DNA from: Parvibaculum indicum
GTDB lineage: Bacteria; Pseudomonadota; Alphaproteobacteria; Parvibaculales; Parvibaculaceae
Assembly: GCF_011762095.1 (NCBI RefSeq)
Contig: NZ_JAASQO010000003.1
Span: 186,001-250,000 of the forward strand
DNA length: 64,000 bases
Reading direction: 5' to 3'
The notes beneath the pieces are model-generated. The model had not been told where the DNA came from. It saw nothing but the letters and a program-made list of their open reading frames with translations, and ran no database searches. Each line of letters starts with the position of its first letter. The stretch's first letter is position 1. Positions 54,686 through 64,000 of this stretch are shown here, one piece after another. The position numbers were made by a program, and so were the translations under genes.

Positions 54686-56542
54686 ATGACGCGCATTCGC
54701 CGTCTCAGCGAAGGAACGATCAACCGCATCGCCGCGGGTGAAGTGGTCGAACGTCCGGCAAGCGCCGTGAAGGAGCTTGTCGAGAATGCGATCGACGCAG
54801 GCGCGCGCCATGTGGACATCGTCATTCAGGGTGGAGGACGCGACCTTATCCGCATCACCGACGATGGCTGTGGCATGAGCGTGGAAGAACTGGAGCTGGC
54901 GGTCGAGCGCCACGCAACCTCGAAACTCGCCACGGATGAAGCGGGACGCGAAGACCTGATGCGCATCGCGACGCTTGGCTTTCGCGGCGAGGCGCTGCCC
55001 TCCATCGGCGCGGTGGCAAGGCTCTCCATCGTCTCGCGCGCGCAAGGGGCGGACACCGCGCATCGCATCAGCGTGGAAGGCGGGCGCAAATCCGCCGTCG
55101 AGCCCGCCGCCGGCCCGCCCGGTACGCGGATCGAGGTGCGCGACCTCTTTTATGCGACGCCGGCCCGCCTCAAATTCATGAAGAGCGAGCGCGCCGAGAC
55201 CATGGCCGTTTCCGATACGGTGAAACGGCTCGCCATGGCGCATCCCGAAATCGGCTTCACGCTGACGAGCGAGAGCCGCAACATGCTGCGTGTGGAGCCG
55301 GAACTGCCCGGGGAGGGAGGCCGGCTTTCGCGGCTGTCGGCGATCATGGGGCGCGACTTCTCATCCAATGCGCTGCCTATCGATGCGATGCGTGAGAATG
55401 TACGCCTGACGGGTTTCGCGGGTCTGCCGACATACAATCGCGGCAATGCGCAGCTCCAGTATCTTTTCGTCAATGGACGCCCGGTGCGTGACAAGCTGGT
55501 GGTGGGCGCGGTGCGCGGCGCCTATGCCGATTTCCTGGCGCGCGACCGGCATCCGGTCGTCGCTCTCTTTGTCGAGATCGATCCCTCGCAACTCGATGTG
55601 AATGTGCATCCGGCGAAAACCGAAGTGCGCTTCCGCGATGCGGGGCTTGTGCGCGGACTGATTGTCGGCGCACTCAAATATGCGCTGAACGAAGCGGGCC
55701 ACCGTGCGTCCACGACGGTGGCCGGCGATGCGCTCTCCGCTTTGCGGCCGGGTGCGGCCCCGGCGCCGGCTCATCCCGCATATGCCTATGCGGCCGATCC
55801 GGGCTGCCCGTCGGGCTTTGCCGAACCGGCTCCCGCCCCCGCATCGGACTGGCAGGGCAGTTTTTCCGGTCTTTCCGGTCCTTCGGCGCGCGTTACCGAA
55901 ACGCCGGAAATGCCTGCGCCGCAAGGCTTCCCCGAAACCGGGCAGCAAGAGCCGCCTCAAGACTATGCTCTGGGCGTTGCCCGCGGACAGCTTCACGAAA
56001 CCTATGTCATTGCGCAAACGGCGGACGGCATCGTCATCGTGGACCAGCATGCGGCCCATGAAAGGCTCGTCTATGAGCGCATGAAAAAGGCGATGGCCGA
56101 ACGCGGCATTCCGCGCCAGATGCTGCTCATTCCCGAAGTGGTGGAGCTGGAAGAGGCGGAGGCCGAACGCCTGACCGCCCGGACGGAAGAGCTTGCCGAA
56201 CTCGGTTTCGTGCTGGAGGGCTTCGGCGGCGGCGCGGTCGTGGTGCGCGAAGTGCCGGCGCTTTTCGGCAAGCTCGACGTGGCAGGACTTGTCCGCGATC
56301 TGGCCGACGACCTCACCGAGATGGAAGAGGCATTGACGCTGAAGGAAAAGCTCGAAGATGTGTGCGGCACCATTGCCTGTCACGGGTCGGTCCGCGCCGG
56401 CCGCCGCCTGACAGCCGAGGAAATGAATGCGCTCCTGCGTGAAATGGAGGCGACGCCCCATTCCGGCCAATGCAATCATGGCCGTCCCACCTATGTGGAA
56501 CTGAAGCTCGCCGATATCGAGAAGCTTTTCGGGCGGCGCTGA
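54686..56542 (+). CDS. mutL: DNA mismatch repair protein MutL
   Basis: A 618-residue protein. The N-terminal GHKL ATPase has [27 protein letters not shown] and FRGEALPSI; a Pro/Ala-rich linker covers about 345-440. The C-domain carries [12 protein letters not shown] near residue 453, which fits the endonuclease motif DQHA(x2)E(x4)E, plus CHGSVRAGR and CNHGRPT metal sites. A nicking MutL fits an organism without MutH. The stop abuts that of the convergent HAD gene with no spacer. Confidence 0.96.
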   Translation: MTRIRRLSEGTINRIAAGEVVERPASAVKELVENAIDAGARHVDIVIQGGGRDLIRITDDGCGMSVEELELAVERHATSKLATDEAGREDLMRIATLGFRGEALPSIGAVARLSIVSRAQGADTAHRISVEGGRKSAVEPAAGPPGTRIEVRDLFYATPARLKFMKSERAETMAVSDTVKRLAMAHPEIGFTLTSESRNMLRVEPELPGEGGRLSRLSAIMGRDFSSNALPIDAMRENVRLTGFAGLPTYNRGNAQLQYLFVNGRPVRDKLVVGAVRGAYADFLARDRHPVVALFVEIDPSQLDVNVHPAKTEVRFRDAGLVRGLIVGALKYALNEAGHRASTTVAGDALSALRPGAAPAPAHPAYAYAADPGCPSGFAEPAPAPASDWQGSFSGLSGPSARVTETPEMPAPQGFPETGQQEPPQDYALGVARGQLHETYVIAQTADGIVIVDQHAAHERLVYERMKKAMAERGIPRQMLLIPEVVELEEAEAERLTARTEELAELGFVLEGFGGGAVVVREVPALFGKLDVAGLVRDLADDLTEMEEALTLKEKLEDVCGTIACHGSVRAGRRLTAEEMNALLREMEATPHSGQCNHGRPTYVELKLADIEKLFGRR

Positions 56543-57283
56543 TCAGGCCTTTTCAGCCAGCAACCTTTCCAGAAATATCGTCAGGTCGTCGGTCACGTGA
56601 TGGACATGGCCGTCTTCCGCACCTTCCGCGGAAAGTTTCTGGTGCCGCGGCGCATCCGGCGCGGGATGCGGCGGCTTCACCCAGACTGTTGTCATGCCGA
56701 GCTCATGCGGCACGACGAGATTGCGGGCAATGTCTTCGAACATGGCCGCGCGCGCAGGCTCCACGCCGCTTGCTTCGATGAAGCGGTCATAGGCGGCCCG
56801 GCGCGGCTTCGGCTCGTAGCGCGTGGTGGCAATGTCGAACATGGCGTCGAAATGATGGTCGATGCCCAGTTGTCTCGCAACGTTCTCCGCATGGGCCAGC
56901 GAGCCGTTGGTGAAGATCACCTTCCGGCCCGGCAGCCGCGCAATCGCCTCGCCCAGCGTCAGATTTGCCGGTACGCCGGAGACGTCGATGTCATGCACAT
57001 AGTCGAGGAAGTCGCCCGGCGTCATGCCATGGACGCTCATCAGCCCCGACAGCGTCGTCCCGTGCTCGACGTAATAGTGCTTTTGCACGCGCCGCGCTTC
57101 TTCTTCATCCAGCTTGAGATAATTCATGATGAAGTCGCACATCCGCCGGTCCACTTGCGAAAAGAGATCGCAGGCCGGTGGATAGAGCGTGTTGTCGAGA
57201 TCGAAAACCCAGTGTTCCACATGGTTAAACGAACCTTGCGGGCGCGGCGCGGCGGCGGGGTTTTCGTGCATGCTGTTTTCCAT
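56543..57283 (-). CDS. HAD-family pyrimidine 5'-nucleotidase-like phosphatase
   Basis: A 246-residue HAD hydrolase. The nucleophile motif FDLDNTLYPPACDLF (about residue 28) is that of the pyrimidine 5'-nucleotidase/SDT1 group; motif II is IFTNGSLAHAENVARQLG, Lys is in EPKPRRAAYDRF, and the acidic metal pair is in AAMFEDIARNL. It may start instead at 57271, with GGAA better spaced. Role: dephosphorylating pyrimidine nucleoside monophosphates or a similar small phosphate ester. Confidence 0.9.
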   Translation of the reverse strand: MENSMHENPAAAPRPQGSFNHVEHWVFDLDNTLYPPACDLFSQVDRRMCDFIMNYLKLDEEEARRVQKHYYVEHGTTLSGLMSVHGMTPGDFLDYVHDIDVSGVPANLTLGEAIARLPGRKVIFTNGSLAHAENVARQLGIDHHFDAMFDIATTRYEPKPRRAAYDRFIEASGVEPARAAMFEDIARNLVVPHELGMTTVWVKPPHPAPDAPRHQKLSAEGAEDGHVHHVTDDLTIFLERLLAEKA

Positions 57284-57397
57284 ACCCCATATGTGGCTCG
57301 CCCCGGCGCCGATGACAAGCGGCGGATTAATCGGACGTTAAGCCGGGGGCCGCAAGCTTTCGGGTGAAGCCCGTGTTGGCAGTATCGGAGTAATGAG

Positions 57398-58654
57398 GTG
57401 GGTCTTTTAGCGAGCCTTTTTCGGCGGCGGCGTCTGCCGAGCAAGATGGGCTATCAGGACGCGCGCGAGGCTCTGGAAAGCCGCAATCGCGAGGTGAAGC
57501 GCGAGCTCGCCGCCCGCGAGGATGCGCCGCCGGAAACCCTTTACTACCTCGCCTGCGACGATGACCGCGACGTACGTCAATGCGTGGCGGCCAACCCGTC
57601 GACCCCCATTCATGCCGATGAATTGCTGCAGACCGATGCCGATGACGATGTGCGCGTGGAACTGGCCCGCAAGCTCGGCCGGCTGCTGCCCGACATGGAC
57701 GATGCCGAACGGCTGAACCTGCGCGAACGTGTGCTGCGTCTGATCGAAAGGCTCGCCGCCGACGAGGTACCCCGCGTGCGCGCCATGCTCGCCGAGGAGA
57801 TCAAGTCCTGTCCCCTCATCCCCAGGCGCCTGGCGCTCCGGCTTGCCCGGGACACGGAAATTGCGGTGTCGGCCCCCATCCTCCAGTATTCGCCGCTGCT
57901 TTCCGACGAGGATCTGGTCGAGCTTATTGCGACCGCGCGTGTCGAAGGGGCGATCGAAGCCATGGCGAGGCGGGCGCACCTGAGCCCAGCCGTATCCGAA
58001 GCGGTGGTCGCGACCCTCGACATTGCAGCCATCGGCCAGTTGCTGGCGAATGACAATGCGCAGATCCGCGAGGACACATTGCAGCAGGTCATTGCCCAGG
58101 CCGCGGACATCGAGAGCTGGCACCAGCCGCTCGCCATGCGCCCGGGCCTTTCCCTGAGGGCGATGAAGCGCATTTCCAGTTTCGTCTCCCGCTCCCTTCT
58201 TGAAACGCTGGCCAACCGTCATGGCCTCGACGACGAGACGCGCGATCTGCTGAAGGCCCGCCTGCAGGAGCGGCTGGAAGGCCCGGCGAAGGAGGAGGCG
58301 CCGGTCGGTCCGCTTGCCGCGATAGCGAAAGCGTATGAAGAAGGACGGCTCGGAGACGAACAGGTAATGGAAGCGGCCACGCTTCAGCAGCGTGACGCGG
58401 TGGCGCTGGCCCTGTCGTCTCTCTCCGGTGCGCCGCTGGAGCGCGTGGATGCGGTGCTGAAATCGAAAAGCGGTCGCGCGGTCACGGCGCTTTGCTGGCA
58501 CGCGGGCCTTTCCATGCGCACCGCACTACAGGTGGAGCGCCATATCGCACTGGTGGAAAAGGGGCATCTCCTGCTGCCTCGCGCAGGGACGGACTTCCCG
58601 CTCGATGAGGAAGAGATGCGATGGCATCTCGACTATTTCGATATCGAGGCGTGA
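57398..58654 (+). CDS. DUF2336 protein
   Basis: A 418-residue all-helical protein of the alphaproteobacterial DUF2336 family, with HEAT-like repeats visible from about 45 to 240 (for example ACDDDRDVRQCVAANPSTP and ADEVPRVRAMLAEEI). No enzyme motif is seen. The start is GTG at 57398, spaced from GGAG; an ATG at 57393 reads into a stop after five codons. Function is unknown; a scaffold role is only a guess. A DUF1036 gene converges on it. Confidence 0.85.
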   Translation: MGLLASLFRRRRLPSKMGYQDAREALESRNREVKRELAAREDAPPETLYYLACDDDRDVRQCVAANPSTPIHADELLQTDADDDVRVELARKLGRLLPDMDDAERLNLRERVLRLIERLAADEVPRVRAMLAEEIKSCPLIPRRLALRLARDTEIAVSAPILQYSPLLSDEDLVELIATARVEGAIEAMARRAHLSPAVSEAVVATLDIAAIGQLLANDNAQIREDTLQQVIAQAADIESWHQPLAMRPGLSLRAMKRISSFVSRSLLETLANRHGLDDETRDLLKARLQERLEGPAKEEAPVGPLAAIAKAYEEGRLGDEQVMEAATLQQRDAVALALSSLSGAPLERVDAVLKSKSGRAVTALCWHAGLSMRTALQVERHIALVEKGHLLLPRAGTDFPLDEEEMRWHLDYFDIEA

Positions 58655-58675
58655 ACGCGCGAAGCGGACCCGCTT

Positions 58676-59731
58676 CTAGTCGAATTCGTATCTCAGCAAC
58701 GGATCGCCGTCCGGATCGACCTCGATGAATTCGCGGCTGTCGAAGCCCCGCGCCGCGCAATCGGACCGGCCCTTGATGTCGAAACGCGTCGGCTTGGTGC
58801 AGAATGTTTTCGCGCCGGCCCATGTCACCCGGGCGCCATCCTTGCGCACTGCCACGCCGCGTTCGTCGACGGCTTCGCCATAGACGTAATAGGGGCGGTC
58901 GCGCAGCGCGCCCTTGATCGCCTTGCGGCACTCGCCCGGCGCAATGCGAATCCAGCCGCTCGACATGGGCGTGATTTTTTCCTTGTCGTCGGTGCTGTCA
59001 TAGCCGACCGCCGACCAGATGAGATAGGCCGTCTCGTTGCACAGATCGAGACCGGCGCGGGCCTGGCGAGCTTCGGCCGTCGAGATGAGCTTGTCCAGCA
59101 GACCGTCCGTGATGGCGCCGCTTCCCGAAAGCCCGGCCTGTTTTTCGAAGGCGCGTATGGCCCGCGTCGTCCGATTGCCTTCATTGCCGTCGATATTCGA
59201 AAGCGCGATGCCATTATCCTTGAGCAGGCGTTGCGCACCGGCAACCCGTGCCTTGCGAACGGTGTAGTTTGACGGTTCGGTAAAGCTGGTCGTCCAGTCT
59301 TTCCCTTTGATCGTCTTGATGCGAATGAAGTCGGCGAAATCGTATCCGCGTCTTGCACAGGAGCGCCGGCCTTCGATCCTGAAATCGCCTTCCGTGACGC
59401 AGAAGCGCGAACCACCGCTGAAAAACTTCACCGGGCCTTCATGCGCGGCGATCGATTTGGCGTAAACGTAATAGACGTCGCGATCGATATCGCCCCGAAT
59501 GGCGGCGGCGCAATTGCCCGGCCATATTCTGAGCCAGCCCTGGCTGGCGATCTCGTCGCCCTCGCCATACCCGATTGCGGCCTTCAATACATAGCTTGTC
59601 TGGTTGCAGAGGCGGTAATCGGCCTGTGCCGTCCCCGGCAGGAAGACGAAAAGACAAGCCGCCATGCCCATCAAGGCTGCCCACTGGAAAGAAGCCCTCA
59701 GGCGGAAAGAAGGAAGAAGAAATGCCGACAT
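58676..59731 (-). CDS. Exported protein: DUF1036 - peptidoglycan-binding-like - DUF1036
   Basis: A 351-residue exported protein with a signal peptide (cleavage near AQA-DY). Two DUF1036 domains (about 38-140 and 230-350) share the conserved cysteine pattern: LCNQT/LCNET, PGNCAAAI/PGECRKAI, RFCVTEG/TFCTKP and SCARRGY/DCAARGF. Between them, residues about 165-215 look like a peptidoglycan-binding repeat (AQRLLKDNGIALSNIDGNEG...TTRAIRAFEKQAGL). Function unknown; the disulfide-rich repeats suggest a periplasmic role near the wall. Confidence 0.86.
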   Translation of the reverse strand: MSAFLLPSFRLRASFQWAALMGMAACLFVFLPGTAQADYRLCNQTSYVLKAAIGYGEGDEIASQGWLRIWPGNCAAAIRGDIDRDVYYVYAKSIAAHEGPVKFFSGGSRFCVTEGDFRIEGRRSCARRGYDFADFIRIKTIKGKDWTTSFTEPSNYTVRKARVAGAQRLLKDNGIALSNIDGNEGNRTTRAIRAFEKQAGLSGSGAITDGLLDKLISTAEARQARAGLDLCNETAYLIWSAVGYDSTDDKEKITPMSSGWIRIAPGECRKAIKGALRDRPYYVYGEAVDERGVAVRKDGARVTWAGAKTFCTKPTRFDIKGRSDCAARGFDSREFIEVDPDGDPLLRYEFD

Positions 59732-59829
59732 TTGAGTGGTTGCGCCCCTTTTTGGTCCCGAACCTTATCACCGCCTCGCGCCGGGCGAAAAGGCGAGGCT
59801 GCGGTTTGGGTTAACGGGCGCGCGGGCGG

Positions 59830-60738
59830 TTAGCGGTTCGAGGCCTCGATCAGCGTTCCCACGCCATGCTCGGTCAGGAGCTCGAGCAGCACTGCATGGC
59901 GCACGCGCCCGTCCAGAATGACGACGGCTTCCACGCCGCCCTCCACGCTTTCGATGCAGGTTTCGACCTTGGGAATCATGCCGCCCGAAATCGTGCCGTC
60001 CTTCATCATACTCTTGGCTTCGTCGACGGTCAGCGTCTCGACGAGTTGGCCTTCCTTGTCGAGCACGCCGCGCACATCCGTCAGCAGCAGCAGGCGCGTT
60101 GCGTTCATCGCCGCGGCGATGGCGCCCGCCGCCGTGTCGGCATTGATGTTGTAGGTGTCGCCGCCCCGCGACACACCGATGGGCGCGACCACCGGAATGA
60201 TGTCGGACTTCTGGATGACGTCGAGAATTTCCGGATTGATGGATTCCGGTTCGCCGACGAATCCGAGATCGAGAATCTTCTCGATGTTCGATTCCGGATC
60301 GTGGATCTTGTGCTCCACCTTCCGCGCCTGAATGAGATTGCCGTCCTTGCCGCACAGGCCCACGGCGCGCCCGCCTGCCTGGTTGAGCTGGGCGACGATC
60401 TGCTTGTTGATCGAGCCGGCCAGCACCATTTCGACGATTTCCACCGTCGCCTTGTCGGTGATCCTGAGGCCGCCGGAAAATTCGCTCTTGATGTTGAGCC
60501 GGTCGAGCATGCGGCCGATCTGCGGGCCGCCGCCATGGACGACGATGGGGTTCACGCCCGCCTGTTTCAGCAGCACGATGTCACGGGCGAACTCGGCGCC
60601 GAGTTTCTCGTCGCCCATGGCGTGCCCGCCATATTTAACGACCACGGTGCGCTTGTCGTAGCGCTGCATGAAGGGCAGGGCTTCGGACAGGATCTGCGCG
60701 CGGTCGGGCGACCCTCCATCCTGAGTCTTGTCGGTCAT
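59830..60738 (-). CDS. argB: Acetylglutamate kinase
   Basis: A 302-residue amino-acid kinase for the second step of arginine synthesis. The N-acetyl/ATP sites are [12 protein letters not shown] and [27 protein letters not shown] and GVLDKEG are typical, and the C-terminal [13 protein letters not shown] belongs to the arginine-sensitive class with an N-terminal extension (about 25 residues). A 7-bp hairpin without T-run (59773-59779 with 59793-59799) lies after its stop. It follows engB by 27 bases. Confidence 0.96.
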   Translation of the reverse strand: MTDKTQDGGSPDRAQILSEALPFMQRYDKRTVVVKYGGHAMGDEKLGAEFARDIVLLKQAGVNPIVVHGGGPQIGRMLDRLNIKSEFSGGLRITDKATVEIVEMVLAGSINKQIVAQLNQAGGRAVGLCGKDGNLIQARKVEHKIHDPESNIEKILDLGFVGEPESINPEILDVIQKSDIIPVVAPIGVSRGGDTYNINADTAAGAIAAAMNATRLLLLTDVRGVLDKEGQLVETLTVDEAKSMMKDGTISGGMIPKVETCIESVEGGVEAVVILDGRVRHAVLLELLTEHGVGTLIEASNR

Positions 60739-60765
60739 GCGTCTCTTCCCCTTGCGACGTCCGGC

Positions 60766-61467
60766 TCAGCCGGATTGCGGTTTATATCCCAGCGCGGCTT
60801 CATCTGCCAGCGAGGCCAGTTCGGCCCTGAGTTCGGCGATCCCCGTTCCCTTTTCGCTCGATGTGGCGTGAATGACCGGGTGAGAGGCGGGATGTTTCTT
60901 GAGTTCGGTCCCGATCTCCTCGATCCGGCTCTGAAGTTCGTTCTTTTTCAGCTTGTCGATCTTGGTCAGCACGATCTGATAGGAAACGGCGACCTCGTCG
61001 AGCATGCTCATCACATCGCGGTCGCTGTCCTTGAGCCCGTGCCGGCTGTCGACCAGTACGAAGACGCGGCGAAGCTCAGGTCGGCCGCGCAGATAGTCGA
61101 TGATGAGGGCGGTCCATTGCGCGACGCGCGCCTTGGTTTCGCGCGCATAGCCGTAGCCGGGCAGGTCCACCAGTATCAGGGCGGGTCCCGTGGCGGGGCC
61201 GAGCGAGAAGAAGTTCAGTTCCTTCGTCCGGCCGGGCGTATTGGACGTTCGTGCCAGCGTCTTGCGGCCCGTCAGCGCGTTGACGAGGCTCGACTTGCCG
61301 ACGTTGGAGCGCCCGGCAAAGGCGATTTCCGGCAAGCCGGTATCGGGCAGGGCACGCAGCGTCGTGACGCCGAGCATGAACTCGCAAGGCTGGGCGAAGA
61401 GCCAGCGTCCGGCTTCGAGCGCATCCGCGTCCGTTCCGTCCTCCGTCTCGCCGCCTTCAGCCGTCAT
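60766..61467 (-). CDS. engB: Ribosome biogenesis GTPase EngB (YihA/YsxC)
   Basis: A 233-residue GTPase. P-loop GRSNVGKSSLVNAL (about 52-65), switch region with TPGRTKELNFF, G3 LVDLPGYGYA and G4 LTKIDKLKK are all present. An acidic 20-residue N-tail precedes the domain. Four bases separate it from the yidC stop, so they share a transcript. Confidence 0.95.
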   Translation of the reverse strand: MTAEGGETEDGTDADALEAGRWLFAQPCEFMLGVTTLRALPDTGLPEIAFAGRSNVGKSSLVNALTGRKTLARTSNTPGRTKELNFFSLGPATGPALILVDLPGYGYARETKARVAQWTALIIDYLRGRPELRRVFVLVDSRHGLKDSDRDVMSMLDEVAVSYQIVLTKIDKLKKNELQSRIEEIGTELKKHPASHPVIHATSSEKGTGIAELRAELASLADEAALGYKPQSG

Positions 61468-61471
61468 GGGA

Positions 61472-63271
61472 TCAGCTCTTGCCGGAGCCGCCGAACAGGC
61501 GGTCGAAGCCCAGATTGCTGAAGATTTCGATCTTCACGCCCTGCCGCTTCATGATCACGCCCTGCTGCAGCACGGACAGGGAGTTGTTCCATGCCCAGTA
61601 GATAACGAGACCTGCCGGGAACCCTGCCAGCATCACGGTGAAGATGACGGGCATCCAGGTGAAGATCTGCTGCTGGATCGGGTCGGCGGGCGCCGGGTTC
61701 ATGCGCTGCTGCATGAACATGGTCACGCCCATGATTAGCGGCCAGGCGCCGATCATCAGCATGGAGGGCGGCGTCCAGGGGATCAGGCCGAACAGGTTGA
61801 AGATCGTCGTCGGATCGGGCGCGGACAGGTCATGGATCCAGCCGAAGAAGGGCGCATGCCGCATTTCGATGGTGACGTAGAGCACCTTGTAGAGCGCGAA
61901 GAAGACCGGGATCTGGATCAGAATGGGCAGGCAGCCGGCCAGCGGGTTCACCTGCTCCTTCTTGTAGAGCTCCATGATCTCCTGCTGCTGCTTCATCTTG
62001 TCTTCGGCGTAGCGCTCCTGCAGCTCCTTCATCTTGGGCTGCAGCATCTTCATCTTGCTCATCACCACATAGGAACGGTTGGCAAGCGGGAAGAAGGCGA
62101 GTTTTACGAGCACGGTCACGATCAGGATCGCGACGCCGAAATTGCCCACGATGTTGGCGAAGAAGTGCAGCGCCTGGAACATCGGCTTGGTCAGGAACCA
62201 GAACCAGCCCCAGTCGATCATCAGGTCGAACTTGTAGACGCCCTGGTCACGATAGCCGTCGACCACGTTCACCACCTTGGCGCCCGCGAAGAGCTTGTTG
62301 GTGATGGTCTGCGTGGCCGAGGCGGGAATGGTGACGGCGTCATAGCGGAAATCGGCCTGGTAGATTTCCTTGGCCGGGTCCGGCGCCTCGCTGAAACGCG
62401 CATCGAAGCTGCGCCCCTTCTGGGGGATCAGCGCGGCGGCCCAGTATTTGTCGGTGATGCCGAGCCAGCCGTCATTCGCCTTGTAGCTCTGGGCCGGTTC
62501 GTCCTTCACGTCGCCATAATCGACTTCCAGAAGGCCTTCGCTGTCGAGGGCCCCGATCAGGCCTTCATGCAGAATGTAGATCTTGTGGCCGCTGGGCTGG
62601 CCGTTGCGCGAGATGAGGCCGTAGGGATAAAGCGTCACGGGCGCGCCCGTCTTGTTGTCCACGCTGTCCTTGACGGTGAACATGTAGTTCTCGTCGAGCG
62701 AGATCTCGCGATGGAAGACGAGGCCCTGACCATTGTCCCAGACGAGATCGACGGGCGTGGTGGGTGTCAGCGTGTCATTGCCCTCGACCGTCCACAGGGT
62801 CTTCGCACCGGGGGTGGCGATGCCGGAATTCGGCGGGGCGATCCAGCCGAATTCGGAGAAATAGGGGTGTTTGGTTCCCACCGGCGAGAACAGCCGGACC
62901 TCCGGGCTGTCGTCGGCGATGGTCTCGTGATAGTTGCGCAATTTCAGGTCGTCGAAGCGCACGCCGCTCAGCGAAATCGAGCCGTCGAGCCTGTCGGAGC
63001 TGACATCGATGCGCGGCCCCTGGGCGGTAACGGTTTCCGCGCTCAGACCGGACGTGGCAGGCGTGCGCGGTGCGCTGCCGTCGATCGCGGGTGGGCGGGC
63101 ATGTCCGTCGCTCTGCGAGCCGGCATCGCTTTGCTGGGTCTGCGCAGCCTGCTGGGCGGCCTTCTGGGCCTTTTCGGCTTCCATCTTCGGATTGATGAAG
63201 AAGTACTGCCATCCGACGAAAACGAGCACCGAAAGCGCGATCGCGATGATGAAATTGCGGTTGTCACCCAT
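61472..63271 (-). CDS. yidC: Membrane protein insertase YidC
   Basis: A 599-residue insertase. The first membrane helix (NFIIAIALSVLVFVGWQYFF) is followed by a Gln/Ala-rich linker and a large periplasmic beta domain (about 80-355), then five membrane helices. The conserved hydrophilic groove region is KLAFFPLANRSYVVMSKMK with its Arg, and KKEQVNPLAGCLPILIQIPVF is diagnostic. The rpmH-rnpA-yidC-engB order fits the classical cluster. Confidence 0.96.
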   Translation of the reverse strand: MGDNRNFIIAIALSVLVFVGWQYFFINPKMEAEKAQKAAQQAAQTQQSDAGSQSDGHARPPAIDGSAPRTPATSGLSAETVTAQGPRIDVSSDRLDGSISLSGVRFDDLKLRNYHETIADDSPEVRLFSPVGTKHPYFSEFGWIAPPNSGIATPGAKTLWTVEGNDTLTPTTPVDLVWDNGQGLVFHREISLDENYMFTVKDSVDNKTGAPVTLYPYGLISRNGQPSGHKIYILHEGLIGALDSEGLLEVDYGDVKDEPAQSYKANDGWLGITDKYWAAALIPQKGRSFDARFSEAPDPAKEIYQADFRYDAVTIPASATQTITNKLFAGAKVVNVVDGYRDQGVYKFDLMIDWGWFWFLTKPMFQALHFFANIVGNFGVAILIVTVLVKLAFFPLANRSYVVMSKMKMLQPKMKELQERYAEDKMKQQQEIMELYKKEQVNPLAGCLPILIQIPVFFALYKVLYVTIEMRHAPFFGWIHDLSAPDPTTIFNLFGLIPWTPPSMLMIGAWPLIMGVTMFMQQRMNPAPADPIQQQIFTWMPVIFTVMLAGFPAGLVIYWAWNNSLSVLQQGVIMKRQGVKIEIFSNLGFDRLFGGSGKS

Positions 63272-63283
63272 ACGGCAGGCTTC

Positions 63284-63688
63284 CTACTTTTCCACGTTTT
63301 TGGCTGGGCGCTGTTTGTCCGCCTTGCCGCCTTGCGGCGATACGGAGCGGCGCGCCGAATGGACGCGGGCAAGCGCCACGCGCAAATCCTCCAGAAGGTC
63401 GGGCCAGGCACGCGTCAGCGTTCCCGTCCGGCCTATCAGGACGTAGTCGTAACCGGGTTTTCCAAGGGAAGGAAGGATTTCGGCAGCTGCCGCGCGCAAT
63501 CGTCGCTTTGCCCGGTTGCGCGTCACGGCTGTGCCCACCTTCTTGGTCACTGTGTAGCCGACCCGAAGCGGGTCGGCGTCGCTGCGCTTATGCGCCTGCA
63601 GGACAAGCCCCGGCGCGGCCCATTTGCGGCCTCTCGCGACAGTCAGAAACTCGCGGCGGCGTCTGAGACGGTCCATCATGGCGTCCAT
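63284..63688 (-). CDS. rnpA: Ribonuclease P protein component
   Basis: A 134-residue basic protein that helps RNase P RNA process tRNA 5' ends. LRRRREFLTVARGRKW is the N-terminal start of the fold and the RNA-binding helix is TRNRAKRRLRAAA. The frame is open 47 codons upstream, but the ATG at 63688 follows GAAGG and suits the fold; later ATGs at 63679 and 63676 are possible. The C-tail is Lys-rich. Confidence 0.92.
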   Translation of the reverse strand: MDAMMDRLRRRREFLTVARGRKWAAPGLVLQAHKRSDADPLRVGYTVTKKVGTAVTRNRAKRRLRAAAAEILPSLGKPGYDYVLIGRTGTLTRAWPDLLEDLRVALARVHSARRSVSPQGGKADKQRPAKNVEK

Positions 63689-63749
63689 GGGCGCCTTCGG
63701 AGAGGAAATCCCCTGAAATGGCGCAACGACGCTCGTCACCGCAGTCGGT

Positions 63750-63884
63750 TCAAGCGGAAAGCCGCTTGCGCCCCTTTGCGCGACGGGCGGCCAGCACCTT
63801 GCGGCCGCCGATCGTGGCCTTGCGCGCACGGAAACCGTGACGGCGCTTGCGGACGAGCTTGCTCGGTTGATAAGTGCGTTTCAC
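63750..63884 (-). CDS. rpmH: Ribosomal protein bL34
   Basis: A 44-codon gene read directly from the minus strand: [20 protein letters not shown], then [20 protein letters not shown] and LSA. The start is GTG at 63884 with GGAGAAG upstream; the stop is TGA at 63750-63752. It is the first gene of the rpmH-rnpA-yidC-engB-argB run, 61 bases before rnpA. Confidence 0.97.
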   Translation of the reverse strand: MKRTYQPSKLVRKRRHGFRARKATIGGRKVLAARRAKGRKRLSA

Positions 63885-64000
63885 GTTTCTTCTCCGGCAT
63901 ATCTGACGGAAACCCCCGAAAAAAGGGTTCCCCGGGGCCGCCGCGGCCGGTCCCGAAATCGGAGCCGGCGCTGTCGTCCCCGTCAGACGGTAGGGCCGTC

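Noticed and set aside
63885-64000. Region upstream of rpmH considered as a replication origin
   Set aside because: No DnaA boxes or AT-rich unwinding element are visible; the area is GC-rich.
1-64000. CRISPR arrays, insertion sequences, prophage, restriction or toxin-antitoxin systems
   Set aside because: No direct repeat-spacer pattern, transposase, integrase, capsid or toxin-antitoxin-like genes were found on reading both strands.

Overview
The window is a GC-rich stretch of alphaproteobacterial chromosome, most likely Hyphomicrobiales or Parvibaculales-like; genus cannot be fixed from sequence alone. The signs are a DnaX and an IleRS that have lost zinc-binding cysteines, a membrane-anchored CycM-type cytochrome c, a BamF (DUF3035) lipoprotein, DUF2336 and DUF1036 proteins, a TipF-like degenerate EAL protein, MutL with an endonuclease motif, and the rpmH-rnpA-yidC-engB-argB order. 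Genes are tightly packed on both strands. I see no tRNA, rRNA, CRISPR array, insertion sequence or prophage.

Region by region: 1-3.2 kb holds the end of a Tad pilus cluster (tadC, convergent TadD-like lipoprotein) and a membrane-anchored TAXI protein. 3.2-14.4 kb holds a GST, an M17 aminopeptidase-MarR-NlpC/P60 cassette, and a convergent YejABEF-type peptide transporter with two substrate-binding proteins; together they look like a peptidoglycan-peptide uptake and recycling island. 14.4-21.2 kb holds cytochrome c, kdsB, pheA, nudC, then the SRP RNA and dnaX-ybaB-recR. 21.2-31.1 kb holds an alanine/glycine symporter, a cytochrome b, rmuC, def-fmt-truA, dapD-dapE with a small membrane protein, and the TipF-like protein.

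31-46 kb is the most accessory part: a C69/secernin-type hydrolase, glutathione peroxidase, OmpA-like lipoprotein, two SDR oxidoreductases, an acetyltransferase, an alkyl-sulfatase-like metallo-beta-lactamase protein, an omega-aminotransferase divergent from an XRE-cupin regulator, an unrecognised secreted beta-barrel-like protein, and a cluster of VOC protein (frameshifted), carboxymuconolactone-decarboxylase-like protein, MarR regulator, isocitrate-lyase/PEP-mutase protein and thioesterase. A 96-bp Y-shaped palindromic repeat follows.

46-64 kb is core: ileS-lspA-bamF-M16-M16, pgi-mutL, a HAD nucleotidase, DUF2336, a double DUF1036 protein, and the minus-strand rpmH-rnpA-yidC-engB-argB run. 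rpmH (44 codons) was read directly from the sequence.

Most interesting leads: the muropeptide-recycling island, the secreted CxxC barrel protein, the small-molecule catabolism cluster with its frameshift, the Y-shaped repeat, and the orphan TipF-like and TAXI proteins.
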